From Dryomyza anilis (lineage: Eukaryota; Arthropoda; Insecta; Diptera; Dryomyzidae), in the NCBI GenBank assembly GCA_951804985.1, contig OX638136.1, positions 5,397,852 to 5,461,851 on the forward strand: a stretch of DNA of 64,000 nucleotides. Direction: 5' to 3'. The notes beneath the pieces were generated by a model. That model saw nothing but the letters and a program-made list of their open reading frames with translations, had not been told where the DNA came from and ran no database searches. Made by a program: the position numbers and the translations under genes. Below, in pieces: positions 1 to 10,392 of the stretch. Within the stretch, counting starts at the first letter, position 1; each line of letters begins with the position of its first letter.

Positions 1-965
1 AGCGCTGGTGTGAGCACCGAACTTTTACCTTGTGCCTGCTTAACCATTTGTGTAAAGAAACTAAATTTTAATCAAATTAGAGAAGTGTAAAAACTATAAA
101 TAAATTGCAGCAACCTATGAATTGGAACCTATCGAAAAAGGCACCAATGAACCTTGCGCACCGCCAGCAGTCTTTGTATTGCCATTTAGAGCCTCCACCA
201 AAAATTTAATGGGTTTGGCAAAGTATTCCTTATTAATTGAGTACGCATTGCAAATAAGAACGATGCGAAAATCATTGTCCAGACTCATAGACATCATGGT
301 GCTGAGCATAATTAAGTTCTGCAGAAAGCTTTAAATAGTAAAAACGTAATTAATGCAAACTCTTTCTATATAAAAAAAAAGTGCTATAAATACTCGTAAT
401 GATTTTTAAATGCAATTGGCAGCGGCTGGTTGATGTTCATATTCTCGACGCGCGCCTTCTTAATGAGATGTATCCAAATGCAAACGCCATCTGTGAAATT
501 TAGACTTTTTGTAAAGAATATTTTTTTTTAAACAATTTGGTATATTTTACTTGACGCAGCGAAGAGGACTTGTTGCAATCGGGTAGCTTTAGCGGCTCCT
601 GCTCCGGATACAGCAGATCAAAGAGCTTGAACATGGGCACAAAATTTGCAATCTTTAAAAGATAATAAATAAATATTATAAAGAAATGGGTAATAAACAA
701 ACTACATACGGGATTCTTTTGTATACTGCCAGAAATAAACTGCGATAACATCCACATCATCTGATGGCGTCCTTTGCGCAGTTCTTTCTTGGACAACTGT
801 AAAATATTAACGTGTTGTAGACATACAGAGATGCTTATTAAATTTGTTTAACCTTCTCATAGAGTGCCAACACAATGTGCATAAAGCTAAAAAACTGAAA
901 GAACACAAAGTAAATGAGCTGCGACGATATTTGTTCATTAGATTCCGTTTTTTCCAGCACACATA
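1..965 (-). pseudogene. MED23: MED23 exon cluster, copy 1 (six exons, left end cut by window)
   Basis: Six exon-like segments read in order on the minus strand: 853-965, 710-796, 551-652, 394-490, 115-328 and 1-60. Each is bordered by AG acceptor and GT donor dinucleotides. Translations match the central part of Mediator subunit 23: SSQLIYFVFFQF, KGRHQMMW with QFISGSIQKNP, KLFDLLYPE, CIWIHL, NDFRIVLICNAYS and KQAQGKSS. MED23 is a ~1,400-residue nuclear subunit of the Mediator coactivator, so only a small middle part is here. Lesions: the exon at 394-490 begins ATGGCG and then jumps out of frame into CIWIHL. The exon at 115-328 lacks about a dozen residues near its end and reads into TAG at 115-117. 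Retained introns point to DNA-level duplication rather than retroposition. The comparison protein is recalled, not searched. Confidence 0.85.
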
Positions 966-1625
966 CTAAAATCAAATGGAGCGTACGGTCGCACGAACAT
1001 TTTCTTTTTAATAACTATTTTTTGACGTCAAAGTCAGTGGTAAACTATTTTTTATGTAACTTTTGAAGTTAGCCGAAAACAAATGGGAGTGGGTGCCATT
1101 TTTTTTAAATTCTCTTCGAATTGAAGTTGAAAAGGGAAATAGTTTATTTAACTTAACATAGTTTATGTATAAGTCAATTTTTAAATCGATGATCTAATTT
1201 TTTTTTACCACATGATAAGAAAAAGTAAATATAGTAATTGATATTTCAACTTTAAAAATGCATCAATAAAAGTATAATATTAATAAACTCGAAATTTAAG
1301 TTTTTCATAAAAATGTATGTCACCATTTCGATCTACAACGACGATATACATTCATAATAAATATAAGGAATATTTCGTATAGGCATATTTCTGTTTTCTT
1401 CAGATTAAAAAAATCCGTATGCTACACGTACCGTATGTTAAGAGAACACAAATAATATGTTGCAGAGTAACATTTTTCTTTACGAACACAATGCGAACAC
1501 AAACTCAAACGCTACAACGCGAATACTAACAGAAAGAAGAGAATACAACTATAACGAGTTACGATGCATATATACACACCTTCAAAACGACAACTATTCG
1601 TTGCTATCCTGTACCATCACATGGC

Positions 1626-1679
1626 AACAAACAGACGCATGACAACAGACAGACGCATGACAACGGACAGACGCATGAC
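1626..1679. repeat. 18-bp tandem repeat, three units
   Basis: Three head-to-tail units of the form AACA(A/G)ACAGACGCATGAC at 1626-1643, 1644-1661 and 1662-1679. A degenerate fourth unit (GTCACATGACA) follows. The same array is present in all N blocks, for example near 13265 and 59215. Confidence 0.8.
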
Positions 1680-2146
1680 AGTCACATGACACCACACTAC
1701 ATGTATGTATCTAGTATAGCTATCTAGTTGGCAACAACGAGTTTTCTTTGTGGTACAAAAATTTCCCGCCATAAAATTCTATAAAAAGCTTGAATACTGC
1801 TTTATTGGCATTTTTGTTGTTGTTGCACTTTCAAACGAAACGGCGGATTTGTGAAAAAAAGAAAAACACAAAAAACCATATATCAGCTAAATGAGGTACA
1901 CATGAGGTGAACATGTTCATATATTAATTTTTTTTATAAGTTAAATGAAATGAAATAATGCACATAGAACTTATCTTAAGAAAACTTCATGATTTTACAA
2001 TCAACAAAAAAAAAATATATATATAAAAGTAAAACACAAATAATAATGTACATATCATAGTGCATATGCACAATCGATGTATGAACTATGAACTAGCGTA
2101 GCGAAGAAAAGATAAAAATATTGTTTTGTCTATTTTATCTCTTTGA

Positions 2147-2181
2147 AGCACTTTTGAAGCTATTTACGCTTCAAAAGTGCT
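2147..2181. repeat. 14-bp perfect stem hairpin
   Basis: An arm ending GCACTTTTGAAGC (2147-2160) pairs with GCTTCAAAAGTGC (2168-2181) across a 7-nt loop. In other copies (near 13795, 39240 and 59730) the left side carries an extra CGACTTTTGAAG segment, so the number of arm repeats varies. Confidence 0.7.
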
Positions 2182-2257
2182 CCACAGGCCTTATTTTTAG
2201 GATGCTTATATTCTTTAGCCTTGAAAATCCAAACAAACAGTTTGGTATATATATATT

Positions 2258-4228
2258 CCCAAGTAACCAAAAGGTGCATAAAAAGGTTGTACTATCGTTC
2301 TTCAATAGCATTTCTAATGGTTTTATATATGTATTTTAAGAACGCTTCTACAGTTAGCATTAATATATAACTTAAAGACCTAATATAGAACCAATAAAAA
2401 GCATTTATATATTCATTATTCAGCTAGCAGTTTATTCATAAAATTGTTGCCATTACAGCACTTCTATGCCTCTAGCTGCAATGTCTATTTAGAGCAACCT
2501 TTGAACATCCTTTATGCAGATAGCCGAAATCACTGCTCTTATACTGCTAGCTGCAAAATCTAATGAATGCCACCATAGAAGCACCATTACACGGCTAGAA
2601 GCCAAATTACTGTTTTGCAGCTACTGAAGCCCTACTATACAGCATTTTTTTTTTTTTGTAATTAGAATTTTAACACGTAAAAATTATGACATTTTAAAAT
2701 AAATAGCATCAATAGAAGCAAGAATTTATTAACAGCTTTCACAATTCAACAACAACTCAATTAAAAATATGAACCGAAACGAATAGTGGAAAAAATTGAA
2801 GAGGTCAGGAACCTACCAGTGGCTAGTTGCAAAAAAGAAAAGAATGGAAATATCTTTGTGTAAAAATTGGCCATGAAGAAATAACGTCAGCATAATTGAG
2901 AAGCCACATTGGCAGTACCCGTAGTAGTGTGTAGTAGTCCAACGCGTACACTATTGTCCAGAAGTGGGTGGTCAAAAAAGTGGGTTGGTATACTGGTTGG
3001 GCAAAAGTGGGGGATAAGTGAAAAACATACCGAAAAATTGCAGACATCGTGGGCAATTGAATGGAGGCGTCCATGACCACTAACTGTGGGTGGTCAAAAA
3101 GTCATGTATGACCCTTTGAATTGGTCCATTACCTCAAAAACGGGGTAAAAAAACCCATTAATTACCCAATATGCGGATATCGGTAGCGGACATCATGATA
3201 CCCTAAATACCCTTCGGAGTGGTTAATTACTCCCAAAAGTTATCATAAACCTATTTAAGACACAAAATTTCGTATTTCGGAAACCGGTAGCGGACTTCGT
3301 TAGAAGCCTAATGGTACTCTTTGGAGTGTTCCAAGACTAAAAATGTTCTAAAAGTACATTTTCAAAAAAAAAAATATTTTTTTATTATCAAAATGCATTT
3401 CATTGCGTCAGCTATCGTTTTCTAGAAGCCTGAAAGATATTAAAAAAAAATGTAGAGCGATCCAGTTTAAAGATCACATAAATTGTCTATCTTGACCTAT
3501 CCTTGTTGTTGGATTGATTCTTTCTCAGTTTATACATTATATATCCATGTTTTATAAACCTACATCCTTGAGAAATAAATGGTTCTAATTAAATACTTTA
3601 ATTATAAAATAACTAACTCATCAGTGACATATTGAACATGTGTATTGTTATCATTTAAACAACACAAATTTAATAATTCCTTTGTTCGGTCTGTCTAAGG
3701 TGTCGGTACAAGTTTTTAGTGAGCGAGGTCTCGGGTTCAAATCCAGAAAAAGGTAAAGAATAATTTTTAAATTAATTATGCATATAAAAATGATACTAAT
3801 TTAATAACTGAAAAATATAATTCAATTAATAGACCATGACAACTGATTTGCAAAACAAATTTTTATTTTTGTAAGGAAATTAAAAAGATAAAAATAAATA
3901 AAAAAAAAACGTTTGGTTGTGGCTGGGTTTCGAACAGGCGTCCATTTTATTTCAATCCGACACCTTACTCATCATGCTATTTTAAATAATTTTGTTTCGT
4001 TCAAAATATTCGAATATAAATTATAAAAAGCTGCACAGTCGTTCTTAAAGTATTGAATGCGACTGTTATAGCACTAGATCTATTGCAGTAATTTGCTGTA
4101 TAATTACTCCAAATTAGCTGCATAAAGGATCTTCAAGGGTGGCTTAGTTGCTCTTACAACTTTTCAAGTTCATTAAGCGACTATTGAACCATTATGCAGC
4201 TACGTTATACAGCAAATGGTTACTTGGG
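2258..4228. mobile_element. 1.97-kb non-autonomous TIR element, copy 1
   Basis: The left end CCCAAGTAACCA and the right end TGGTTACTTGGG are exact inverted repeats. TT flanks both sides (2256-2257 and 4229-4230). The empty site is seen at 26885-26900 and 30912-30930, where the AT-rich flank runs straight into TGTTACG, so this is a real insertion with a probable 2-bp TT duplication. No transposase ORF is visible. Inside, two short stretches resembling a tRNA B box (about 3722-3750 and, inverted, 3925-3970) each sit next to an AAGGTGTCGG-like motif. GTGGGTGGTCAAAAA-type motifs (2965, 3085) and GGTAGCGGAC motifs (about 3180 and 3290) also repeat. The superfamily is not recognised. Confidence 0.75.
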
Positions 4229-4229
4229 T

Positions 4230-4777
4230 TGTTACGAAAATTCAGTCTACGGAAAACTGTTCTACGAGTTCGTATCGCTGGATTGTGTACAAAATAAAAA
4301 CGCATTTATATTTGGTATTAACTAGTATTATTTCAACTAGTATTAATTAACTTTATTAATTTTTATAAAAACTTAAAGAACAATCACTTATATCAACTGC
4401 TGAATTACTACAATTTATCTTTACAATGTTCACTCACGAGACGCACTAGTTCACTATTAAATCACCACTGAAGTACAGTGCCTCAGATGCGACTCCCTTA
4501 TATACTGCATGCATCAGTTCGACACGTTTTCTACAAGCTTCGACTTGTTTCGAGAACCTTCTACTCGTTTCGTGAATGACGCATGCTATTGGCATCTCAT
4601 TCGCACTCATGTGTTTTAATGCGCTGATCTTCCATCTCTTTCTCGCACACAGTCTCAGTGCGAAGAATGATCTTCCGTCTCTTTCTAACACATGCTTAGT
4701 GCGCTGAATTGACTTGAGTCTCATTAATTATTGTTGATTGCTTGCACTATGGGGAAAATTACATTTTTTTTTTAACA
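4230..4777 (-). repeat. G1 3' LTR, 548 bp
   Basis: Ends are TGTTACG on the plus strand at 4230 and TTAACA at 4777, giving TGTTA/TAACA inverted termini typical of LTRs. Just inside, at 4778-4795, the minus strand reads GGTGGAGGGCAG, a plausible polypurine tract. A minus-strand AATAAA is complementary to 4352-4357. The same LTR at 15885-16432 is nearly identical, and truncated forms lie at 41313-41668, 26895 and 30924. Confidence 0.85.
4495..4506 (-). promoter_or_regulatory. Candidate TATA box of the G1 LTR
   Basis: The minus strand reads GTATATAAGGG within the LTR, a good TATA-box match facing the element interior by way of a 5' LTR. As this is a 3' LTR, it would now drive minus-strand transcription toward lower coordinates. 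Activity is not shown. Confidence 0.4.
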
Positions 4778-4847
4778 CTGCCCTCCACCTAAATGTTAAT
4801 CCTCTCTCTCTCTCTGAATGGCGCCAACCTTTCTAAATGTACTACTT

Positions 4848-5252
4848 TCATTTTTCGACTAACGCCTGCAGTATTCTGAATCCGATACACGACATCGTTA
4901 ATCCTTTAATTATCTTATATGGTCCTTCCCAGTGTGTTTGTAGCTTAGGGGATAAGCCTTTCTTCCTTTGTGGGTTATAGAGCAAAACAAGCTCTCCTTT
5001 CGTAAATCCCTCTGAATGTGTGTAAATCCCTCTGGCCTTCATCTTATCACTCGCAAATTGGGTACACTGTCTTACAAATTGATACACTTCGTTCATTTCT
5101 TCACTTTTTCTGGAAACATAATTGTGTATGGGAATTTCAGCTGAAGGACTCGCTCCAAACTTTAAATCCGCAGGTAATCTTAAGTCTGTTCCAAAAACAA
5201 TTTTAGATGATGAAGCTACTGTGGTATCATGAACCGCCGTTCGATAAGCCAT
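4848..5252 (-). pseudogene. G1 integrase C-terminal region
   Basis: A 134-codon minus-strand ORF. It carries the segment after the integrase catalytic Glu and a GPY/F-type motif, WEGPYKIIKG, near residues 108-117, which is typical of Ty3/gypsy integrase C-termini. The last ~17 residues are off-frame from the expected downstream sequence, so a frameshift lies near 4905. It is separated from the catalytic core by the SINE at 5313-5631. Confidence 0.8.
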
Positions 5253-5312
5253 GAGAAATAGTGGTATGTGTGTATCTCAATCTTTTTGATTTTTATCAAC
5301 CACTTTTCTCAG

Positions 5313-5631
5313 TAGCCGCGGTAGCTCAGTGGTTAGTGCGTTGGACTGCGAGCCGAAAGGTCCCCGGTTCAAGCCTGGACTGGGGCTAACAACATCTTTT
5401 CATAGAAACATTTTTCTATACCGCGATACCTCTCGTCAGTAAATGGCAAACCTACGAGAGTAAAACCATTGCCTATGAAAAGCTCTCACCCGCCGTTCGG
5501 ATTCGGCAATAAACTGTAGGTCCCCCCACTTTGAGTACAAATATAACACGCACAGCTTAAAATGGTGAGAGAGCTCGGCCGAAGTTCTATACAGGACTGT
5601 AGCGCCAAACTATTATATATTATTATTATTA
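5313..5631 (+). mobile_element. tRNA-derived SINE inserted in G1 integrase
   Basis: Begins GCCGCGGTAGCTCAGTGG (A-box-like) and has GGTTCAAGCC (B box) about 45 nt later. A non-tRNA body follows, then an AT-rich (TAT/ATT)n tail. TTTCTCAG on the left and TTTCTCAAA on the right form a short target-site duplication. Uninterrupted G1 copies at 42.2 kb and 47.3 kb show the empty site. The tRNA-like head and these duplications support a Pol III SINE. Confidence 0.85.
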
Positions 5632-5640
5632 TTTCTCAAA

Positions 5641-6520
5641 TACTCTTCCAAAGTCCGATTGAATCTCTCCACCATGCCGTCTGATTGCGGGTGCAAAGGC
5701 GTTGTTCGTGTTTTGTGTATGTTGAGGATTTTGCATACTTCCTTAAAAACTGCAGACTCAAAATTTCTTCCTTGATCTGAATGCAATTCCAACGGTACTC
5801 CAAAACGGCTTACCCAGTTGGTAACTAATGCATCCGCAACTGTTCTGGCTTCTTGATTCGGCATGGGATACACTTCAGGCCACTTGCTGAAATAGTCAAT
5901 GACGACAAGGACATACTTATTACCCCCATCACTGATTGGAAACGGCCCGGCGACATCCATAGCAATACGCTCGAATGGTGCTCCAACGTGGTACTTATGC
6001 ATTCTGCCACGACTTCTGACTGCTGGTACACATTGCGGACAACTGCGAATCCAATCGGAGACTGACTCTTGGCATCCACTCCAAAACGTTTCTTTACCTT
6101 CTCGACCGTTTTATTAATGCCCAAATGACCACCACTAGATTCACCATGGTATTCCGCTAATATCTCTTTTATTTTTGACTTGGGAACAACAATAAAACTT
6201 CGAGCGGATGTGCCATCTTCATTTTCCCATACACGATATAAGCAACCATCTTGTAGCTTTAAGCTCTCCCACTGTGCCCAGTAAGCTTTAGTTATTGGAC
6301 TGTCCGCAGCTATATCTTCACATGATGGTTTTCTTTGCTGTTCCTTGAACATCATGATTTTTGTGAGATCGGGATCACTCTTTTGATCAATTTGAATTTG
6401 TTTCGGAGTCCATTTTTCATCGGGCAAAACATTTAGCAAACGAATGTCAATTATGTTTTCTTTTCCTTCTGCTCTTGAACAATGTCTGCGGGCGTCGTGA
6501 CAGAGTATCTGCATTTCCAT
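5641..6520 (-). pseudogene. G1 integrase zinc-binding and catalytic core
   Basis: Two overlapping minus-strand frames. The frame at 5613-6002 holds the catalytic core with all three DDE residues visible: AMD in the first strand, SDQG, and the Glu of DGMVERFNRTL. The frame at 5825-6520 carries the RNase H-integrase linker and the start of the zinc domain (HLGINKTVEKVKKRF). The reading frame shifts around 6075-6090, breaking the Cys pair. The same shift occurs in the other long G1 copies, so it is old. Confidence 0.85.
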
Positions 6521-6539
6521 GATTTCCTCCTTTACGATG

Positions 6540-7117
6540 TTCGATTGAGAAATCGTAGCTCTGCAGTCGCTCTATCCAACGCGCAATTTGACCTTCCGGA
6601 TCTTTGAACTGAAGTAACCATCGTAGTGCTGCGTGATCGGTTCTTAAGTGAAACTGTTGTCCGTACAGATAATAATAATAATAATTTGGCGCTACAGTCC
6701 TGTTTAGAAATTCGGCCGAGCTCTCTCACCATTTTGAGCTGTGCGTGTTATATTTGTTCTCAAATTGGTGGGACCTACAGTTTATTGCCGAATCCGAACG
6801 GCGGGTGAGAGCTTTTCATAGGCAATGTTTTACTCTCGTAGGTTTGCCATTTACTGCCGAGAGGTAGCGCGGTATAGAATGTCCGTACAGATACTTATGG
6901 AAATTTTTCACACTTTCAATTACAGCAAGAAGCTCCCTCCTGGTGACACAGTAATTTCGCTCTGGCTTGGACAATGTTTTACTGTAGTATGCGATCACTT
7001 TTTCCTGCCCATTGATTACTTGAGAGAGAACTCCGTATCCGCTTGCATCCGTATCAAGTATAAATTTCTCACCTGGAATTGGATACGCAAGAATTGGTGC
7101 CGAGCACAGTAGATCTT
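6540..7117 (-). pseudogene. G1 RNase H region, split by a SINE
   Basis: Minus-strand fragments include YYSKTLSKPERNYCVTRREL and, past the SINE at 6672-6879, a segment related to the WIERLQSYDFSIEHRKGGNHG region seen intact at 42.4-43.3 kb. These are the RNase H and connection segments of gypsy polymerases. The insertion and local frameshifts disrupt the frame. Confidence 0.75.
6672..6879 (-). mobile_element. 5'-truncated SINE of the same family, opposite orientation
   Basis: Matches the body and tail of the SINE at 5313-5631 in reverse, lacking the tRNA-like head. It is flanked by a perfect 14-bp target-site duplication, TGTCCGTACAGATA, at 6658-6671 and 6880-6893. The uninterrupted site is present once at 43.26 kb. 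Confidence 0.85.
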
Positions 7118-7801
7118 TTAATTTAAAAACGCATTTTCTTGATCATCACCCCATTGAAATGCGCGGTTCTTTCTTGTCAATTCGTGAAGACTGCTAGCAA
7201 CATTGGCAAAACCTGAAACAAATCGCCTGTAGTATGTACATAGCCCCAAGAAACTTCGTAGATTTTGCGGTCTGGGCCACTCCTTGACTGCAACTATTTT
7301 ATCCTCATCGGTATGCACTCCTTCCGTGGTAACTCGATGACCCAGATACTTGACTTCTTTCTTGAAAAGTGAGCATTTCTTTGGGCTAAGTTGTAGACCC
7401 GCATTTTTCAATCGAAGGAATACTTCCTCTAGATTTCTTAGATTTTCGTTGAAATCCTTGCCCATAACAATGATGTCATCAAGGTATACTAGGCATGTTT
7501 TCCAGTGTAAACCTTTTAATACGTGCTCCATTAACCGCTCGAATGTTGCTGGGGCATTGCATAGTCCAAATGGCATTATCAAAAATTGCCATAGTCCATC
7601 TCCAGTACTGAATGCGGTCTTCACTCGATCTTTTTTATCGATTTCTACTTGCCAGTCCAACGGTGAAAACCACTTAGCATTAGATAGTGTATCCAAGGTG
7701 TCATCGATTCTGGGCAGTGGATAACTATCTTTCTTGGTGACATCATTAAGTTTTCGGTAATCAACTTCTTCTTTTTCACCAATACTACTGGTGAACTCCA
7801 T
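7118..7801 (-). pseudogene. G1 reverse transcriptase
   Basis: A 227-codon minus-strand ORF with gypsy RT landmarks: DYRKLNDVTKKD, PLPRIDD, MPFGLCNAPATFERLM and the catalytic VYLDDIIVMG. Compared with the copy at 18.8-19.5 kb it lacks five residues (LQSGY) after the first catalytic Asp region, an in-frame 15-bp deletion near 7653. This would be expected to impair the polymerase. The minus-strand continuation upstream is in another frame, so a frameshift separates it from the N-terminal RT part. Confidence 0.9.
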
Positions 7802-8640
7802 GGACTCTCAGATGGTTCCATCACGCCATTTGTGTGCATTTCTTCAACCAAATGTGATACTTCGTCTCTTTTCGCAAATGGTACCCTTCTTGGTGCTTGA
7901 TGAATTGGGTTAGAATCACCAGTGTCTATTTGATGTTTTACAATGGCAGTTCTGCCGTCCTTTTGGCCCTTTTCAGCAAATATACACCGATATTTGTCAA
8001 TTAGCTGTTGTACTTGACTCTTTTCTTTGGCAGCCAAATCCTTCGTCCACTCATTAATAAAACTGTGACATAGTCCTTTGATGTATTTGACTCGCAATTT
8101 ATAATCGCTGACGCCTCTTGACACTGGCCTACCACTGTTCCCTTTTTGATTAATTTTGACGAGTTTTCCAAATTGAGAACTCTTATAGGTACAATTCTGT
8201 CTTTCTCCGCCTCAACAAGTGTTCTTCCTACCACTATGTTACTTTTATACAGCTCTTCGTTTGCTTCAATAACCCACAACTTGCTTATCCCACAATCTCC
8301 ATTTAATTTCGCCCACACAATTGCTTCTGAATTAGGTGGTATTTTTCTATTTTTATAAGCAATAACTTGTTTCATTTTCGGGCTCTGGTCACAATCAATA
8401 TTTAGTTGGATCTCCGTGTTGGCATAATTCAAAATTTTTCTTGTTAAATCAAGTGTAAAACCGTTCTATATCATGAAGTCCATGCCAAGTATTATTTCGT
8501 CTACTGTTTCTGCCACAATAAAATCATGCATACCTGTCGTAGTACCAATCGTTATTTTCTTGGTAATCTTTCCTCTGATAGGGGCCTCTTCACCTGTAGC
8601 TGTTTGTAATCTTATTCCTACAAGCAAAACAGTCTATTGC
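7802..8640 (-). pseudogene. G1 protease C-terminal half and protease-RT linker
   Basis: The minus strand gives LVGIRLQTATGEEAPIRG and IVDEIILGMDFMIKNG, the second half of a retropepsin (ILGMDF matches the conserved ILG motif). A linker follows, then RRVPFAKRDEVSHLVEEMH leading into RT. The D-T/S-G active-site motif would lie just beyond 8640 and is missing. Stops and frameshifts near 8467 and 8100 break this copy. Confidence 0.8.
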
Positions 8641-9126
8641 CATTGCAAATCTGTCGTCGCAATATCCAAATATGACGAGAAACAAATTCACAAATTCATG
8701 AAATTTTAAATTTGAAAATTTGAATTAATTTATTTATGTCAATAAATTGACATGTTTTGACAGAAAATCTATTACAATATCAGTCTAACCGAAAGTTAAA
8801 TAATTTGTGTTGGTGAAAACGAAAATATTTAACGGAAACTTTATTCTGAAAGTTAGGCTATCTGCCATTAAACAAACGTACAGATAAATTTTAACGTAAC
8901 CGAACATTGTGAAAACGGCCCTAATTGTATTTAAGTAACTTATTTTCAATTTCTTCAACAAAAAATAAATTATTTTACTAACAAAAAAAAATAAAATCCA
9001 ATGACATAAAAATGTGAATTATATTTCAACAAGAATTAACTAATAACAAAATTTGTTTAAATGAAGTGATGTTGACGAGGCAATTCAAAATCTCAAGGCC
9101 ATAATAAAATAAACATATCGTCGTAT
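8641..9126. repeat. Tail block T next to G1 truncation point, copy 1
   Basis: Gene-free AT-rich sequence joined to truncated G1 protease. The same junction and tail recur near 20291, 31711, 45061 and 50159, where the tail continues ~300 bp further (for example 20790-21146). In this copy it instead ends in the (AT)n tract at 9127. Confidence 0.65.
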
Positions 9127-9260
<134 letters not shown>

Positions 9261-9397
9261 CGAGTAAAAGAATTACAAACTCCATATGCAATTAGTTTGA
9301 ATAAAATGGTCTAGTGTCACAATCGATCAAAAACCTTGGAAATATGTAGAATGTAGAACAGCAACGGAACAGTAGATATGTAGAACAGCAACCTCAC

Positions 9398-9510
9398 CGT
9401 CTCCGAAAAATCAATCTTTTCTGAGAGAACCGTCATTAAGTCGTCCGTGAATCTGGTCCTAAGGAATTTATATCTGAGTAATTCGTTGTACTCCACATAA
9501 TTCGCAATCA
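9398..9510 (-). pseudogene. Unidentified 113-nt exon, copy 1
   Basis: The minus-strand reading begins after an AG acceptor (CTTCAAAG) and ends before a GTGAGG donor. It encodes a segment starting VIANYVEYNELLRYKF and ending LSEKIDFSE. It recurs at 35134-35246 (plus strand, palindrome arm) and 35523-35635 (minus strand), with truncated forms near 32553, 45906 and 51004. Paired splice signals and an open frame suggest a captured host exon. I do not recognise the protein. It lies immediately beside the 850-bp TIR element in every copy. Confidence 0.5.
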
Positions 9511-9545
9511 CTTTGAAGAGCGCAGATCAGTCGGGTCTTGCTGTA

Positions 9546-10392
9546 CACTAAGAAAACAAGATGTTTATGAAAGGATTGCTGCAATTATCTGTTTAAATTT
9601 ACGCCTTGTAGCAAATATTCAAACATCCCATAACTTTCAATAAAGTTGCAGTGAAACTATTAATATTTTTTAAATATGACATTAGATGTTTGCCACAACA
9701 CCAATGGAAATTGAGATATTTACAGTTAACTGATAAGAAACATCCTGATTTATTGGACATTTGCAACAAAACTGTTGAGTTATTTTGACATTTGACTACT
9801 ATAAAAAAGTAAAATGGCGTTCTTTTTTTTTACGCTCGACTTATCCACAACAATTAAGTACATTAAAATATTTAAAAAAGTGTCAGCTCAAATAATACAT
9901 TTTAATGGTAAAAGTGAAATTACAATTTCCTGGGATTGAAATTATCAACACGTGATGGAAAATATTTCTTTTTAGAGTTTACTTTGATGAAGCAGCGCCG
10001 GGCTAACTTGGTTCTTCCGCGAATAAGTCTCAAGTCGTTGTACAATTTTACCTTCGAAGGATTTATAAAGACGATGGCGATGTATAACCAGGATACTGTT
10101 TTAATTCTAGAATAAATAAAAATACATTTGTTTCATTTTCTTTCAATTCAATGAAAATTACTCCGCGAATTCTAATGGAGTACCTTTTCCAAATATTCAT
10201 CAACTATCTTCCTATTTGTAAGATGTTTAATTGAAGGTTGCTATACATAATCGAAAGATGGTTGCTAGCAATATTTATCGTATTTGACGGATGTTTAAGA
10301 GATGGTTGTCTAAAATACAATTTAAATAATTTGTAAATAACTTGATATTTAGGGCTGTGATATTTCTGGCAATCATCTTTGTTTTCTTAGTG
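9546..10392 (+). mobile_element. ~850-bp TIR element (MITE) with CACTAAG ends, copy 1
   Basis: The left terminus CACTAAGAAAACAAGATG is mirrored at the right end (CATCTTTGTTTTCTTAGTG), with one extra base. TA flanks both ends (9544-9545 and 10393-10394). No coding capacity is seen. The CACTA start recalls CACTA/EnSpm elements and the TA flank recalls Tc1/mariner, so the superfamily is unresolved. Complete relatives lie at 34247-35098 (inverted) and 35671-36522, partial ones at 32638-33079, 45992-46297 and 51090-51395/55857-56410. Confidence 0.75.

Larger units (their letters stand above)
966..2257. repeat. Gene-free repeated block N, copy 1
   Basis: AT-rich block with no convincing gene, upstream of MED23 in minus-strand terms. 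It recurs near 12604-13911, 23307-24590, 27209-28535, 38049-39340 and 58542-59826. A 61-codon plus-strand ORF at 1457-1642 is kept in several copies, but duplication alone explains that. The block holds three 18-bp tandem repeats and a hairpin, listed separately. Confidence 0.7.
4230..8640 (-). mobile_element. Ty3/gypsy-type LTR retrotransposon G1, copy 1 (5'-truncated, SINE-interrupted)
   Basis: Minus-strand element with only the 3' LTR. Going upstream on the minus strand come a polypurine tract, integrase, RNase H, reverse transcriptase and the C-terminal part of protease. The protease-RNaseH-before-integrase order and the YLDD motif place it in Ty3/gypsy. Gag, the protease active-site Asp region, the primer-binding site and the 5' LTR are absent. 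All copies reaching this end stop at the same point near 8640, so the truncation predates amplification. Two SINEs, several frameshifts and stops make it inactive. Confidence 0.9.

Noticed and set aside
500..796. 98-codon ORF reading through two MED23 exons and the sequence between them
   Set aside because: The middle (CSLFITHFFIIF...) is intron with a good donor (GTATGT) and acceptor; exons 551-652 and 710-796 explain the conserved parts.
1457..1642. 61-codon plus-strand ORF (MLQSNIFLYEH...) kept in several N blocks
   Set aside because: Conservation follows from recent duplication; it runs into the 18-bp tandem repeat and shows no domain or splice context.
2823..3080. 85-codon minus-strand ORF in the TIR element (also 14478-14735)
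   Set aside because: Overlaps repeated GTGGGTGGTCAAAAA motifs, resembles no transposase and exists only in the duplicated element.
5315..5390. Apparent tRNA gene (also 16970-17045)
   Set aside because: A and B boxes are present, but the D and anticodon stems pair poorly and the sequence continues into a SINE body with an AT-rich tail and target duplications.
7350..7724. Plus-strand ORFs opposite RT (MTSFLKSEHFFG...), repeated in each G1 copy
   Set aside because: Antisense shadows of the reverse transcriptase frame.
8473..8709. Plus-strand ORF MKSMPSIISS... present in every G1 copy
   Set aside because: Antisense of the protease segment; duplicated with the element.
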